Below, in pieces: positions 24,912-36,021 of a stretch of DNA of 64,000 nucleotides. The position numbers were made by a program, and so were the translations under genes. The stretch is from Eucalyptus grandis. Lineage: Eukaryota; Streptophyta; Magnoliopsida; Myrtales; Myrtaceae. Under the pieces are notes generated by a model. That model saw nothing but the letters and a program-made list of their open reading frames with translations. It was not told the origin of the DNA and did no database searches. The stretch covers positions 47,226,112-47,290,111 of the forward strand of contig NC_052613.1 in the NCBI RefSeq assembly GCF_016545825.1. The letters are read 5' to 3'. Position 1 is the stretch's first letter. The number at the start of each line of letters is the position of its first letter.

Positions 24912-25390
24912 AACAGAGGAAGGTCGTGAGTTGGCGATCCAATTGAACTAATGAGCTGGCGATCCGTGACAACAGGAGTTGATCCATGAGCTGGCAATCC
25001 GTGGCAACAGGAGCTGGTGATCCATGAGAGTAAAACTGAATCACAGAAGCAGGTCAAGCAAATCAAAAAAGAAGCTACACAGTCAGAAGAAATACACGTG
25101 TATTGCTTATCTTCTGTTGTAACAATTTGATAACAGAAAACAGTTGAGCTAGTGATTTAGTATAAAAGGAAAATAGAGAACGAGAGAGAGGTATGGGAGT
25201 TTATTGTTAGTTCTGAGTTGCTAAGCTCTTCCTGTTCTTCATCAGAAGCTTTTTCTTCGTTCTCTGTATTTGGAATTGATGAAAGATTGTGTAAAGAAGA
25301 ACTCGAAGTTCTGAAGAAGAAATATACCAGAAGTCTGAGGTATTTTCATTGATTGCTCGAAGATCTTGTTCTGTATTCGATTTCTTCTCA
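24814..25390 (+). repeat. Right LTR of the Copia element
   Basis: 577 bp. TATAAAA at 25161-25167 points into the remaining LRK10L-2 exon, so a read-through transcript is possible. From its 3' end an open frame runs into the exon, but in that frame there is no ATG between the stop at 25292 and the receptor cysteine region. Confidence 0.95.
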
Positions 25391-28253
25391 AGTATTGCCA
25401 GTCCGTTACCTTACATTCTCTTCCTCTCCGTCTTGGTAGTGTCAGCCCTGTCGGTGAAATATGAGGATTGTGAGGCCACTATGTGTAGCAAGAGTGGTCC
25501 GACCATAAGCTATCCCTTTTTTGTTGCTGGAAGAGGGAAGGAACATTGTGGCTACCCTGGCTTTGAGGTTACATGTGAACGAGGGAAAACTATGTATGGC
25601 AATTTCTCCATCCAAAGCATCTCTTATGAAAAGCGATCCTTTCAGTTAGCAACTCGGTATATGAATAACACCGGTTGCTTCGTTCCTATTCCCTACTCCT
25701 CTTTTTCCTATAATGTCTTCCAGAACTTCCGTTTCCAATATTATCTAAAGTTCTTCTATGGCTGCACTAATACATTTTCTATAGACTTGCCTCAATCTCG
25801 GCTAAGTTGCACTTCTGATCACTTCAATTACATGTTTGTTGTTTTAATACGTGGGGAAAAATGGCCAGTAAAGAAGGGTGGATTCTGTCATTCACGCAAA
25901 AGAATACCGGTTGAACTGAAGGAGGGAATCCTCAACCCAACCATACATAGTGTTAACTATACGGAGCTCCTGAAAGACGGATTCGCATTGAACTGGACAT
26001 TGTTGACCAATGAGGGTTGTGCTAAGTGCATAAACAGTGGAGGCCGATGTGGCAGATCAAATGACAAAGACTTTGTTTGCTATTGCTCTGATGGATCTAG
26101 CCGCGAAAATTGTGATGCTGGTGAGTTTCACCAGGACTTGAGCAAATCCATTTGCCTAATTTCCATTTTTATTTGTCAAGCATATTCTCACAACTTCCTG
26201 ATGTTTGGTCACTAGCGTCATTTTACGTGTCTACATGTCTCAATGTCCCCAGCAATGTCGCATATTTATCGTCTATTTTTTGCGGGGGTACCCCTCATAT
26301 TGTCTCTGCTTTAATGTTGTAGGTAAAGGCAACGGCTTACCAAAGAAAGGTGCCATTTGTAAGTAACATATACTCGATTTCTCAGCCATGCGTGTGAATT
26401 AAAATCAAGACTTTTGGCGATGGCACGATGCATGCCTTCTAGAAATCAAAATTCCTATTCATTAATCATTTAAGGCGTTTTCACTATAGAAATGAATTTT
26501 TCTTGTTTTATATACACTTAGTATTTCCTATTGGTCACAGATGCTTCATTATGTGGGGTGATTGCTGTTGCGATGGTTCTAGCATATCTTTGTAAAAAAG
26601 AGATTTTGCAATCAGAAATCCATGGCCCCACGTAGCAGGAAGATGAATGGGTTTGATAAATTTGAGACCGTTTTCGAAAATGATGGTATGTCATTTCTGA
26701 GAAGATATTCTTATGTCGAGATCAAAAGAATGACAAACTCATTCAAAGAAAAGCTCAGCCAAGGAGGCTATGGCTTTGTGTACAAAGGCAATCTCCCAAA
26801 TGGTCGTCTTGTGGCAGTGAAGATCCTAAGCAAATTAAGTGGAGATGGTGAAGAATTCATCAATGAGGTAAACAGTATAAGCAGAACTTCTCATGTCAAC
26901 ATTGTTCATTTGCTAGGTTTTTGCTTTCACAAAACTAGAAGGGCTCTTGTCTATGAGTTTATGGCCAATGGATCTTTGGACAAATTCATAAATGAAGAGA
27001 ACTACCGCAAGCTAAGTCATTGCCACCTTGGATGGGACACCTTGTACCAAATCTCCCTAGTCATTGCTCAAGGACTTGAATACTTGCACCGAGGCTGCAA
27101 CTCAAGAATATTACACTTCGACATAAAGCCGCACAACATTCTTCTTGATGAAAATGATCACCCCAAGATCTCTGATTTTGGCCTTGCAAAAATATGCCAT
27201 CAAGACGAGAGCACCATCTCACTATTTGGTGCGAGAGGGACTGTGGGGTTTATTGCTCCAGAAGTGTTTTGCAGGAATTTTGGTGGAATATCTCACAAAT
27301 CGGATGTGTATAGCTTTGGGATGACGGTGCTCGAGATGGTTGGCGGGAGGAAAAACATAGTGGCAGGTGCTAATCAAACTAGCGAAGTGTACTTCCCGCA
27401 CTGGATTCACAAGCGTCTTGAACTTCAAGAAGAGCTTGGACTGCAGAATATTCTGAATGAAGGAGACAACGAGAAGGCTAGGAATATGATAATAGTGAGC
27501 TTGTGGTGCATACAAACCAATCCTTCAAATAGGCCGGCGATGAGTGAGGTGGTGGATAAGTTAAGAGGTGGCATTGCTTGTTTGCAAGTTCCTCCCAAGC
27601 CCTATTTGTCTTCTCCGTCAAGATCATCACCAACCACTTCAATGTCCATGATTGTGTGAAACGTAGTTTGGCAAGACTACTTTTATTACTAAAAGCCTTA
27701 AATTCAATGCAATGAGCTGTCTATAAGTTCAATGACAAGATATGTAAATAGGATTAGGTAGGCTCATTTCATGACCTAGACATGAGCTGGCTATAAATTG
27801 CATTGCTGAGCTGAATTTACGGACTATGTTTTATCTGGCATATTCATTTCATCTATGCCTTCAACAGTGGTAAGAATAATACTATTGGCAAAACATTTCT
27901 TCTGGCTTTGTCTAGAGGAACCTGCTGGTGGCTATTAAACTCTCCGTGAATAGGTTTGGTCGAACTAGGAAGATTCGCAAATTTTACTGTTAAGCGTTGA
28001 AATAACAGTTGAAATGGTACAAAGTAGCTCACTAATATGCATCTCAAGCTTCAACTTAGAAGCAACTTAGAAGCATCTCACAGATATTTCCCGATTGGCT
28101 AGTGCTCGAACTTAGTCTTCCTTCCACAATTTCCATACTTGCGAAAAAAAGAGAAAAAGAAAAGCGAAGATTTCAAGTCTGATTATTATTGGAATTTGAG
28201 TTGATGGAAATATATTGAGTTCTTTGTGGGTCGCAGCTTACGAATCCTAATAA

Positions 28254-28957
28254 GGGCGCGTTTGGTAACGTTTCTGTTCAAAAATTGTTTTAGGGAATAG
28301 AAATAGAAAAAAATGTTTATGTTCCGAGGAACAATTTTTGACTAGAAAGATACCTTTGGTAAATTTGTTCTGGGAATAAAAAATGAATAGAAACATGTTT
28401 GGTAGATTATATTCTTTTTTGTTTCTTTTAATTTTTTAATATTTTTTAATATTTTTATTTTATTTTTCTTTTTTTCCTTTCTTTTTTATTTTTCTTCTTT
28501 CGGCCGGTCGTCGTCCTCCGGCGGGTGGCGACCAGCCGACGGGGCCGGCAGCCTCGCCCGCCCATGGCAAGGCTCGCGGTGGCTGGGCGAGCTTGGCCTC
28601 GCCCAAATCCGGCGAGGTCGCCGACCCTCGACGGCGTCACTGGCCCTCGACGGCCGGTCGCCGGCCATGGCTGAGGCCGGCGACCGGCCAAAGAAAAGAA
28701 GAAGAAAAAGAAGAAGAAGAAAAGAAGAAGAAAAGAAGAAAATAGAGAAGTGTTTCTTCAAAAGTGTTTATGGAGCAAGAAACAATTTTTTTTTGTTTCT
28801 CATTTCTGTTCTTTTTGTGATCCGGGTACAAAAAAAAATATGATTTTGAACAAAAACGCAAACAAACGCGTTTCGTTTTTTTTTTTTTGTTCGGGAACAA
28901 AAAAACAAATTTTCTGTTCATAAACAAAAAAAAAAAAGAATGAAAACATGCAGGCCC
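28254..28957 (+). mobile_element. MITE-like element with GC-rich core (copy A)
   Basis: A 704-bp AT-rich element with a GC-rich centre (about 28500-28695). Ends GGGCGCGTTTGG and, on the opposite strand, GGGCCTGCATGT are partial inverted repeats, with TAA on the left and TAC on the right as a possible imperfect 3-bp target. The centre ends in an inverted pair around GGTCGCCGGCCATGGC. It lacks a transposase. Chance ORFs in the core are not genes. Confidence 0.6.
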
Positions 28958-29010
28958 TACATAACCGCTTGCAATTTATGAATCATGTTCATATTCCTTG
29001 TCTTATGCAT

Positions 29011-29130
29011 GCTACGTAGGAAAAAGAAATTGGTATTAGATTTATCAATGAGAGAGGTGCTTACCAAGATGCTACATAGGAAAAAGAAATTGGTATTAGA
29101 TTTAATAATAAGAGAGGTGCTAACCGGAAC
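29011..29130 (+). repeat. 60-bp tandem duplication
   Basis: GCTACGTAGGAAAAAGAAAT at 29011 and GCTACATAGGAAAAAGAAAT at 29071 start two copies of a 60-bp segment inside the kinase relic. Other units have one copy. Confidence 0.85.
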
Positions 29131-29189
29131 CTCGGTATATCTGCTTGATGTTTTTTGTCCCCAAATACCTTGGTCATCCAACAGGTTCT

Positions 29190-29449
29190 TAACCACTGGG
29201 ATTTGCCCCAGTGGCCACTCTTCCAACATGGAAGAGGGAGGTGAGGGGTTCAAATCCTCACATTCTTAGTGAAGGATGGGGTAGAGACGCGTAAGTTTCA
29301 GGAGTGGGTTTCGACTCCCACGCCCTGCAGGGCAAAAGTCTGAGAGTAAGTGTAGAGTAAGACTGACAAAAAAAAACGACTCCCACGCCCGCAAGGCAAA
29401 AGTCCGAGTAAGTGTAGAGTAAGACTGACAAAAAAAAAAAAAAAAAAAA
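29190..29449 (+). mobile_element. tRNA-derived SINE with duplicated tail
   Basis: The head contains an A-box-like TGCCCCAGTGGCC and a B box GGGTTCAAATCC. The 3' part CGACTCCCACGCC... GTAAGACTGACAAAAA occurs twice, and the element ends in a 21-base A run. Flanks ACAGGTTCT and ACAGGTTCCT are the target-site duplication. It sits at the same homologous site as the LINE at 5955. Confidence 0.75.
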
Positions 29450-29660
29450 ACAGGTTCCTACTCCTCTTAAGATCTCCTTGAATTTTAATTAGTCTAGTGT
29501 CCCGGCAAAGATATAGTAGGCCTCGACAAATTCCATCAGCAATGCCGAACCGTCTTCTCCAATCCCATTGGTCTCGTTTGAGTGGATCTGACTTAGGCCA
29601 TTAAAAGTGAAATTCATATAAAAAGTTCAAATGTAAACTGATACATGTGTAAGTATGTGC
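29450..29660 (-). pseudogene. Receptor-kinase relic, unit 2, part 2 (catalytic loop)
   Basis: Matches 12026-12270. The minus strand encodes remnants of subdomains V-VIb (DPLKRDQ..., [14 protein letters not shown]). It is bounded by the SINE on one side and the DUF1218-like fragment on the other. Confidence 0.6.
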
Positions 29661-29689
29661 AAAAGCAGACACGCTCAAGGAACATCACG

Positions 29690-29818
29690 TTCTGTCAAAA
29701 CTTCGACTAGAGAGAGAGTTACAGTGCCACGGTGGCATTCGGCGCCGACAGCGAAGACAAAGGCCATGAGGTGGAGGGCGACAACGATGGCGGCGAGGAC
29801 GGGAACGGAGACGGCCAT
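29690..29818 (-). pseudogene. DUF1218-like first-exon fragment
   Basis: From ATG at 29818 (minus) it reads MAVSVPVLAAIVVALHLMAF and ends around VGAECHRGTVT. This matches the first exon of plant DUF1218 (MWL/DESIGUAL-type) four-helix membrane proteins, which start MAVSV..L..IV..LH..AF..A.GAERRRST. Only this exon is visible and no following exons are seen, so it is a captured or left-over fragment. A shorter copy is at 12271-12352. Confidence 0.55.
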
Positions 29819-32072
29819 TTTCTTTTCCCCAGCAGCGAGGAGAGGAGTAGGACCACGAGCGGGTGGACTCACTCTGACTCGCTCACTGCGAAATCTCCCC
29901 TTTTCCTACTGTTCGGCGCGCGTGGCTCGCAGTCAAATCTACTTCTTTCGAGCGAGAGAGGTGGAAAAGCGAGAAACGAGGAAACAAATGTCTAGACGGA
30001 CAGCTGGAGCGTCGTTGGATCCCGGAGGGCCGAGGCGCCGATCCACCTGGACGGGTTGCCGGAAGTCGTGGGTCGCGACGGCCCATTACCCGCTCAGTTT
30101 TCGGGTTTCTTTTTTTATTACTTATCTTTTCCTTTTCTTTCCACGCGATATTGTGTTTTATCATTTTATCCCCCACAAAAAAAGGAGAGTGAAACTATAA
30201 TAAAATTTCTGAATCTGTAACGGAAGTATATTAACCACTTGACTTGGACCGGAGTGTTTAGGAAACAAATGAGAGATCTGAACAATTATGGGGGATAAGG
30301 AAGTAAAAGACTTAAAGGAATTATGTTGTGTTCTATTCTAGGAAAAAAAAAAGGAAAGAAAAGCTGCAATAAATAATCTGAATTTGTAACGTAATTGCTT
30401 AATTTGGATGAACTGATTAAGAAAGAAATGAGAGGATCTGGATAATTATGAGGAGAAAAGTAAATAAAGATTTAAAGGAATTAAATTGCAATGTTATTTC
30501 GATGCTAGTGAGAGAAGAAAAAAGGAAAAGAATATATTATTCATGAATATTTTCTTATGAGTTTATAAATAAATGCAAAATAAAATATACATGAAGGAAA
30601 ATGAATGATATGGAAAATATCTAGAAATGATTGTTTATATCGCTTATAAAACTAAATGAATAAAAAATATTTATAATTAACCAAAACATTAAGATACAAA
30701 TTATTGTTGATAATAAAAATATTTTTCATTGATTAATTATTTCAAATGATACAAACTATCATTTCGAGAACCATCGCACTGAGTGGTATTTGTTGACTTC
30801 GGGCTTTCTCCTCTTTCCTAATCGTTTTCTTCCATTTATTTCCTTCCAAATTAAACACAATCGTGTTCTTTTACACTTTCTTATGCCTCTTAATCTTTCC
30901 TAACAACATAGCGCGCATCTTAATATTTACCAAACATGTATGGTTTATTTAAAAGGAAAAATCAAGTTTTTTTCATTAAGGTTCATTTATTTCATGAAAA
31001 ATATTTCACTTATGAAAAACGTTTTTCAATAAGTCATTTTTAAAAAAAAATGATAATATTTTTCTGATGTTTGGTTCAATCCTAAAAATGAAGTAGGAAA
31101 AAAATTTCTGTTATTTGTTATGGAAATGTTGATTTGAATTTCTTCTATGCACTCTTTTTAATTTTTTTTATCATACTTTTTTTTTTTGTCTTCTCTTTCT
31201 TTTTGCTTTTTCCTTGACTAACCATAGCCAAGCTACAGCTCTCACTAGGCTAGTGAGCTAGAGCCTCGTCCGATGTCATGTTCACCAAACTCATTCCACT
31301 CATCTTTCATATGTCAAAACTAAGTAAAATACTACAACTACTACAAAATAGCTATACTAAGCTTAATCACTAACCAAACCACTCATACATGTTAACAAAA
31401 CTCTCAACTAAAGTGAATATTCAAAGTTATCCATAAAGCCCAATCATGTCAATAATTCTCTCCACCAAAACTCGTTTCAAGAGACTTTACAATTAAAAAT
31501 AAAAAATTTGAAGCACTAAAAGGCCCATAACTTAATTGACTCAAAATGAGCAGGTAATTCTACAAATCCATGACATGCGAGACTATCATTTTTATATACA
31601 TTCATAATTATAACTTAACCACTCCTTAATCGGATTTTGTAGCTCAAAATCTACAAAGTCCAAAATTTGTGCCTCAACCCAAATATTATGTCTCAACCCA
31701 AATATTACTCCGATTAAACCAACGGAGGAGGCGGGCACGTACTGGCGTTGGATACAAAGTCAAATCGCTTGACGAAGTCACCCGGCGGAAAAGCTTCCCC
31801 CCTTTTTACTTACCTCCTTTTTCTTCTCCCCTTTGTCCTTCTCTTTCTTTGCACTGAGCGAGCTCTCGTTCTCTTTACGCTGAACATGCCCTTTCTTTCT
31901 TCTTTTACTTTTTCTTTTTTTAAAGTATTTTTTATGGCTTACATCACGATCTTTTTTACTCTAAATAATACAACAAATTGACGGAGACGACTTCGATCGA
32001 AGAGGAGGATAGATGTAGTGACGCGAAAGGCAGTTACCCTCGCGATGGCGAAGTTCGAGACTCGGCAAACAG
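29819..32072. other. Duplicated spacer between units 2 and 3
   Basis: Parallel to 12353-13308 plus 17774-18960. It is GC-richer to about 30100, then AT-rich with A/T homopolymers, then a GC-richer upstream block from about 31670. An 18-bp direct repeat (TCAACCCAAATATTA) lies near 31674-31706. It contains no LINE, and so provides the empty site for the LINE at 13324. No gene is supported. Confidence 0.6.
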
Positions 32073-33229
32073 TAGATGTGTTAAACGGGTGGGTCGGGTC
32101 GGGTTTGGGTTGTATTATTAATGATCCGACCCAAATTGACCCATTAACTCATTTATGACCTATTTATGCTTAATATAAATTTTCCAACCCATACCCGACT
32201 CAATTCATACTCGACCCATACTTGACCCATTTAACTAAACACTTTTCTTATTTTTTACAACATTTAACTAAACTTAAAAAAATATATTATATATATATAT
32301 ATATATATGTTTAAAAAAAATGGTATTGCTAAAATAGTTTTATACAACACAAATTTAATGGACAATTTTTATAATTTTTAAAATAATTATTTTAAAAAGT
32401 CGAATTTTAATTATTATTAGTATTTTTTAAAATTAAATTTTTAATTAGTTTTTTTTTTTATTTTTTAAATATAATTTTCTTTTTTTCTTTTTTCTTTTTG
32501 TTCTTATTCTTCTTTGGCCGGCCACGATGACAGCCTAGCCATAGGCGAGCCTCGAGCTCGCCCGACGCCGTGTGAGCCGGAGTTTCGCCGATTGTTGGCG
32601 AGGCCTCCGCCTCGCGATCCGGCGAGCTCGAGGCTCGCCGGCGCCGAGGAGCTCGAGCTCGCCCCTTGCCGACCTCCGCCTCGCCGGATCGGTGAACTCG
32701 AGGCTCGCCGGCGTCGGGCTCGCCCCTCGTCGGATTTGGCGAGGCTTAAGCCTCACCAGATGTCGGTGAGGCCTTTGCCTCGCCAGATCTAGCGAGCTCG
32801 AGGCTTGCCGGTGTCGGGTGAGCTCGAGCTCACCCTCGCCGGATCCGGGCGAGGTCTCCACCTTGCTAGATCCGACGAGCTCAAGGCTCGCTTGGCCGGT
32901 CGCCGGCCATCACGTGCTAGCGACCGGAGGAAGAAGAAAAAAAAAAAGAAAGAAAAAAAAAAAAATAATTATAATTTCGGTTTTTATAAAAAAAAACATT
33001 TTTGTAAAAGTTAAATAGAGAAGAGTGAGTTTCTTTGTAAATGTGTTCATTGTTAGTGGGTTGATAAATGGGTCTTAAATGGGTTTGAGAGCAGACCCAT
33101 TTAAGATCCATATATCTTAGCATCTTTATTTTTAAAACCCATTATGGGTGTTTTGAAAATAAGGCTTGACCTATTAACGACATATTTAATTATAAATGGG
33201 TCCATAAATGGGTCAATGACCCATTTTGT
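32073..33229 (+). mobile_element. MITE-like element with GC-rich core (copy B)
   Basis: Inserted in the upstream block of LRK10L-3, splitting sequence that is continuous at 18.96-19.0 kb. The termini are complex repeats of GGGTCGGGT and AAATGGGTC with partial inverted symmetry. The GC-rich core (32515-32935) is built from variants of GGCGAGCTCGAGGCTCGCC and ends GGTCGCCGGCCATCACG. There are AT arms, including an (AT)n run near 32290. No transposase is seen; class and precise ends are uncertain. Confidence 0.5.
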
Positions 33230-33782
33230 TGGAGAAGACGCGTTTTGACTTCGACTCAAGACCAAATCTAGAACCTCATTCGGACTTGAAGGGAGAGACT
33301 GGTTGCGGAGGAGCCGCCGAGGATCGGAAGCGCGTTTGGGAGGGGATCTCAGTGGGAGCGAAGGGATTTTAGAGAGGGAAATCGAGAGGAGCCAGAGAAG
33401 GATGTCCAGGACGAGAGGATGCCTGAAAAAGATGGGACCGGAAATCATTTTCCATAATTTAAGGAGGGTATTTTCCGCCGACCGAAAACGTTTTCTTTAA
33501 CCACTCATTTTCTACGCCAGCTAAAATAAGGAAAAAGTTTTCCGCAAAAAGTAAATCATGTCCACTTTTCCAAGTCAACTAAAGTGTATCAGCAGATTCC
33601 AAGAAACTGAATATGCAGGAAGGAATTACCAATAAGAATGCCTTCTTTTAATGTCCAAACAGTGAAATCATCCTCGTCTTTGCTTATGCTGATGCTATCC
33701 ATTGGCAGAGCGCACTTCCATACGTGCCACGACTCCTTTCTTTTCTTCCTCAAAAACCAGAGTTTGTTTTCCAGTTCGTATG
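33230..33782 (+). promoter_or_regulatory. Proximal upstream/leader region of LRK10L-3
   Basis: Conserved leader. The TTTGACCAC box seen near 2560 and 58467 is TTTAACCAC here (about 33497), so the W-box-like core is lost. The upstream ATG (ATGCAGGAAGG) is kept near 33611. Confidence 0.4.
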
Positions 33783-36021
33783 ATGGGTACAGAGCGTTGT
33801 ACTATTGCCAGAGCGTTAGCTTACATTCTCTTCCTCTCCATCTTCGTAGTATCAGCCCAGTCGGTGAAATATGAGGATTGTGAGGCCACTATGTGTAGCA
33901 AGAGTGGTCCGACCATAAGCTATCCCTTTTATGTTGCTGGAAGTGGGCAAGAGCTTTGTGGCTACCCTGGCTTCAAGGTTAGATGTGAAGGAGGGGAAAT
34001 TATGTATGGCAGCTTCCTCATCCGAAGCATCTTTTATGAGAAGCAATCCTTTCGGTTAGCAACTCGGTATATGAATGACACCGGTTGCTTCGTTCCTCAT
34101 CCTTACACCTCTTATCACTATAATCTCTTCCACAAATCCAGTTCACATTATTACCTAAAGTTCTTCTATGGCTGCACTGATACATTTTCTACAGACATGC
34201 CTCAATCTCGGCTAAGTTGCACTTCTGATCAATTAAATTACACGTTTGTTGTACTAACGCATGGGGAAGAGTGGCCACAGCAGAAAATTGGATCCTGTCA
34301 TTCATACAGTAGAGTACCTGTTGAACTGAAGGAGGGAATCCCCATCCCAACCATAAATAGTGTTGACTACAGGGAGCTCCTGAAGGATGGGTTCGCATTG
34401 AACTGGACATTGTTGACCAATAAGGGTTGTGCCCAGTGCATACATAGTGGAGGCCGATGTGGCAGAGCAAATGACAAAGACTTTGTTTGCTATTGCTCAG
34501 ATGGATCTAGTCGCGAAAATTGTGATGCTGGTAAGTTTCACCAGTACTTACTGCGATACGCAAATCCTTTTGCTTGATTTCCATTTTCCTTTGTCAAGCG
34601 TATTCTTGCAACTTCCAAGTGTTTGGTCAGTAGCGTCATTTTGAGTGTCTACATGTCTCAATGTCCTCAACAATGTTGCATATTTATAGTTTATTTTTTG
34701 CAAGGGATCCCTCATACTATCATTGATTTAACGTTGCAGGTAAAGATAACAAGTTACTGAAGAAATGTGTCATTTGTAAGTAATATATATTTGATTTCCT
34801 AGCCATGCGTATGAATTAAAATCAAGACTTTTGGCAATGGCACGGTGCCTACCTTCCAGAAATCAAAATTCCGATTCATTTACCATTTTTTTTTTTGTCA
34901 CAGATGCCTCATTCTGTGGGGCGGGTGCTGTTGCAGTGGTTCTAGCTTATATTTGTAAACAAAGATATTGCAATCAGAAATCCATGGTCCCATGGAGCAT
35001 GAAGATGAATAGGTTTGATAAATTTGAGGATGTTTTCGAAAATCAGGGTATGTCAATTCCGAGAAGATATTCTTATGCCGAGATCAAGAGAATGACCAAC
35101 TCATTCAAAGAAAAGCTCGGCCAAGGAGGCTATGGTTCTGTGTACAAAGGCAATCTCCCAAATGGTCGTCTTGTGGCAGTGAAGATCCTAAGCAAATTAA
35201 GAGGAGATGGTGAAGAATTCATCAATGAGGTAAACAGTATAAGCAGAACTTCCCATGTCAACATTGTTAATCTGCTAGGTTTTTGCTTTCATGAAACCAA
35301 CAGGGCTCTTGTCTATGAGTTTATGGTCAATGGATCTCTGGAGAAATTCATATATGAAGAGAACTATAGTAAGCTAGGTCACTGCCACCTCGGATGGGAC
35401 ACCTTGTACCAAATCTCCCTAGGCATTGCTCAGGGTCTTGAATACTTGCACCGAGGCTGCAACTCAAGAATATTACACTTTGACATAAAGCCACACAACA
35501 TTCTTCTTGATGAAAATTATCGCCCCAAGATCTCCGATTTTGGCCTTGCAAAAATATGCCATCGAGATGAGAGCACCATCTCACTATTTGGTGCACGAGG
35601 GACCGTAGGGTTTATCGCCCCAGAAGTGTTTTGCAGGAACATTGGTGTAGTATCTCACAAATCGGATGTGTACAGCTTTGGGATGACAGTGCTCGAGATG
35701 GTTGGTGGGAGGAGAGACACAATGGCAAGTGCCGATCGAACTAGCGAAGTATACTTTCCACATTGGATTCACAAGCGTCTTGAACTTCAGGAAGAATTTG
35801 GACTACCGAATATTGTGAATGAAGGAGATTGTGAGAAGGCTAGGAAGATGATAATAGTGAGCTTGTGGTGAATACAGACCGATCCTTCAAATAGGCCAAC
35901 AATGAGTGAGGTGGTGGATAAGTTAAGAGGTGGTGTTGACTGTTTGCAAGTTCCTCCCAAGCCCTATTTGTCTTCTCCATCAAGATCATCACCATCCACT
36001 TCAATGTCCATGATTATGTGA
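33783..36021 (+). pseudogene. LRK10L-3: near-intact receptor kinase with one nonsense codon
   Basis: Exon 1 33783-34530 (GT donor GTAAGT), exon 2 34740-34775, exon 3 34904-36021; the full frame would be 633 codons. Signal peptide ALAYILFLSIFVVSAQS, then a YEDCEATMCSKSG GUB_WAK_bind domain, a WAK_assoc domain with GGRCGR and CYCSDGS, a membrane segment (AGAVAVVLAYI), and a kinase with GQGGYGSVYKG, VAVKIL, HFDIKPHN (non-RD) and DFGLAK. The only visible lesion is TGA at 35869-35871 where paralogs have TGC (SLWCIQTNP), which removes the last 50 codons including part of subdomain XI. It could be a null allele, a polymorphism or an assembly error. Family role: candidate pathogen-response receptor at the plasma membrane. 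Confidence 0.85.

Larger units (their letters stand above)
19656..25390 (+). mobile_element. Ty1/Copia LTR retrotransposon in LRK10L-2 exon 1
   Basis: Two LTRs (19656-20236 and 24814-25390), a PBS directly after the left LTR, and a purine tract directly before the right one. A 5-bp duplication AGTAT flanks it (19651-19655 and 25391-25395). The order protease-integrase-RT-RNase H is Copia. The LTRs differ at roughly ten places, mostly 1-2-base indels. Gag and pol are broken by several shifts, so the copy is not autonomous as assembled. Confidence 0.97.
19633..27659 (+). pseudogene. LRK10L-2: receptor kinase split by a Copia element
   Basis: Exon 1 begins at ATG 19633, is cut after 23 nt by the Copia insertion (19656-25390 plus one duplicated AGTAT), and resumes at 25396-26120. 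The two exon parts total 748 nt, exactly the LRK10L-3 exon 1 length. Exon 2 is 26323-26358; exon 3 is 26541-27659. Exon 3 is 1119 nt against 1118 in intact paralogs: one extra A in the AAAAAA run after the membrane segment shifts the frame and leads to TAG at about 26633. The kinase (open from 26622) keeps the VAVK Lys, HFDIKPHN and DFG, so an automated tool may call it a 345-aa kinase. Confidence 0.9.
27660..29189 (-). pseudogene. Receptor-kinase relic, unit 2, part 1
   Basis: Minus-strand kinase relic tail to tail with LRK10L-2. Residues at 27853-28047 read RCILVSYFVPFQLLFQRLTVKF then NLPSSTKPIHGEFNSH, the C-terminal lobe and tail. The middle (about 200 bp in other units) is missing and replaced by the MITE-like element at 28254-28957. 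The activation-segment part follows at 28960-29180, including a 60-bp tandem duplication. Confidence 0.6.

Noticed and set aside
25349..26215. 288-codon ORF taken as an intact LRK10L-2 ectodomain gene
   Set aside because: Its first codon is TTG inside the Copia LTR, and there is no ATG in frame upstream of the receptor cysteine region; it also runs past the exon 1 donor into the intron.
28455..28761. ORFs of 78-91 codons in the GC-rich core at 28.5 kb
   Set aside because: Products of a GC-rich repeat in a MITE-like element, open in several frames on the same strand; the same happens at 32.5 and 40.7 kb.
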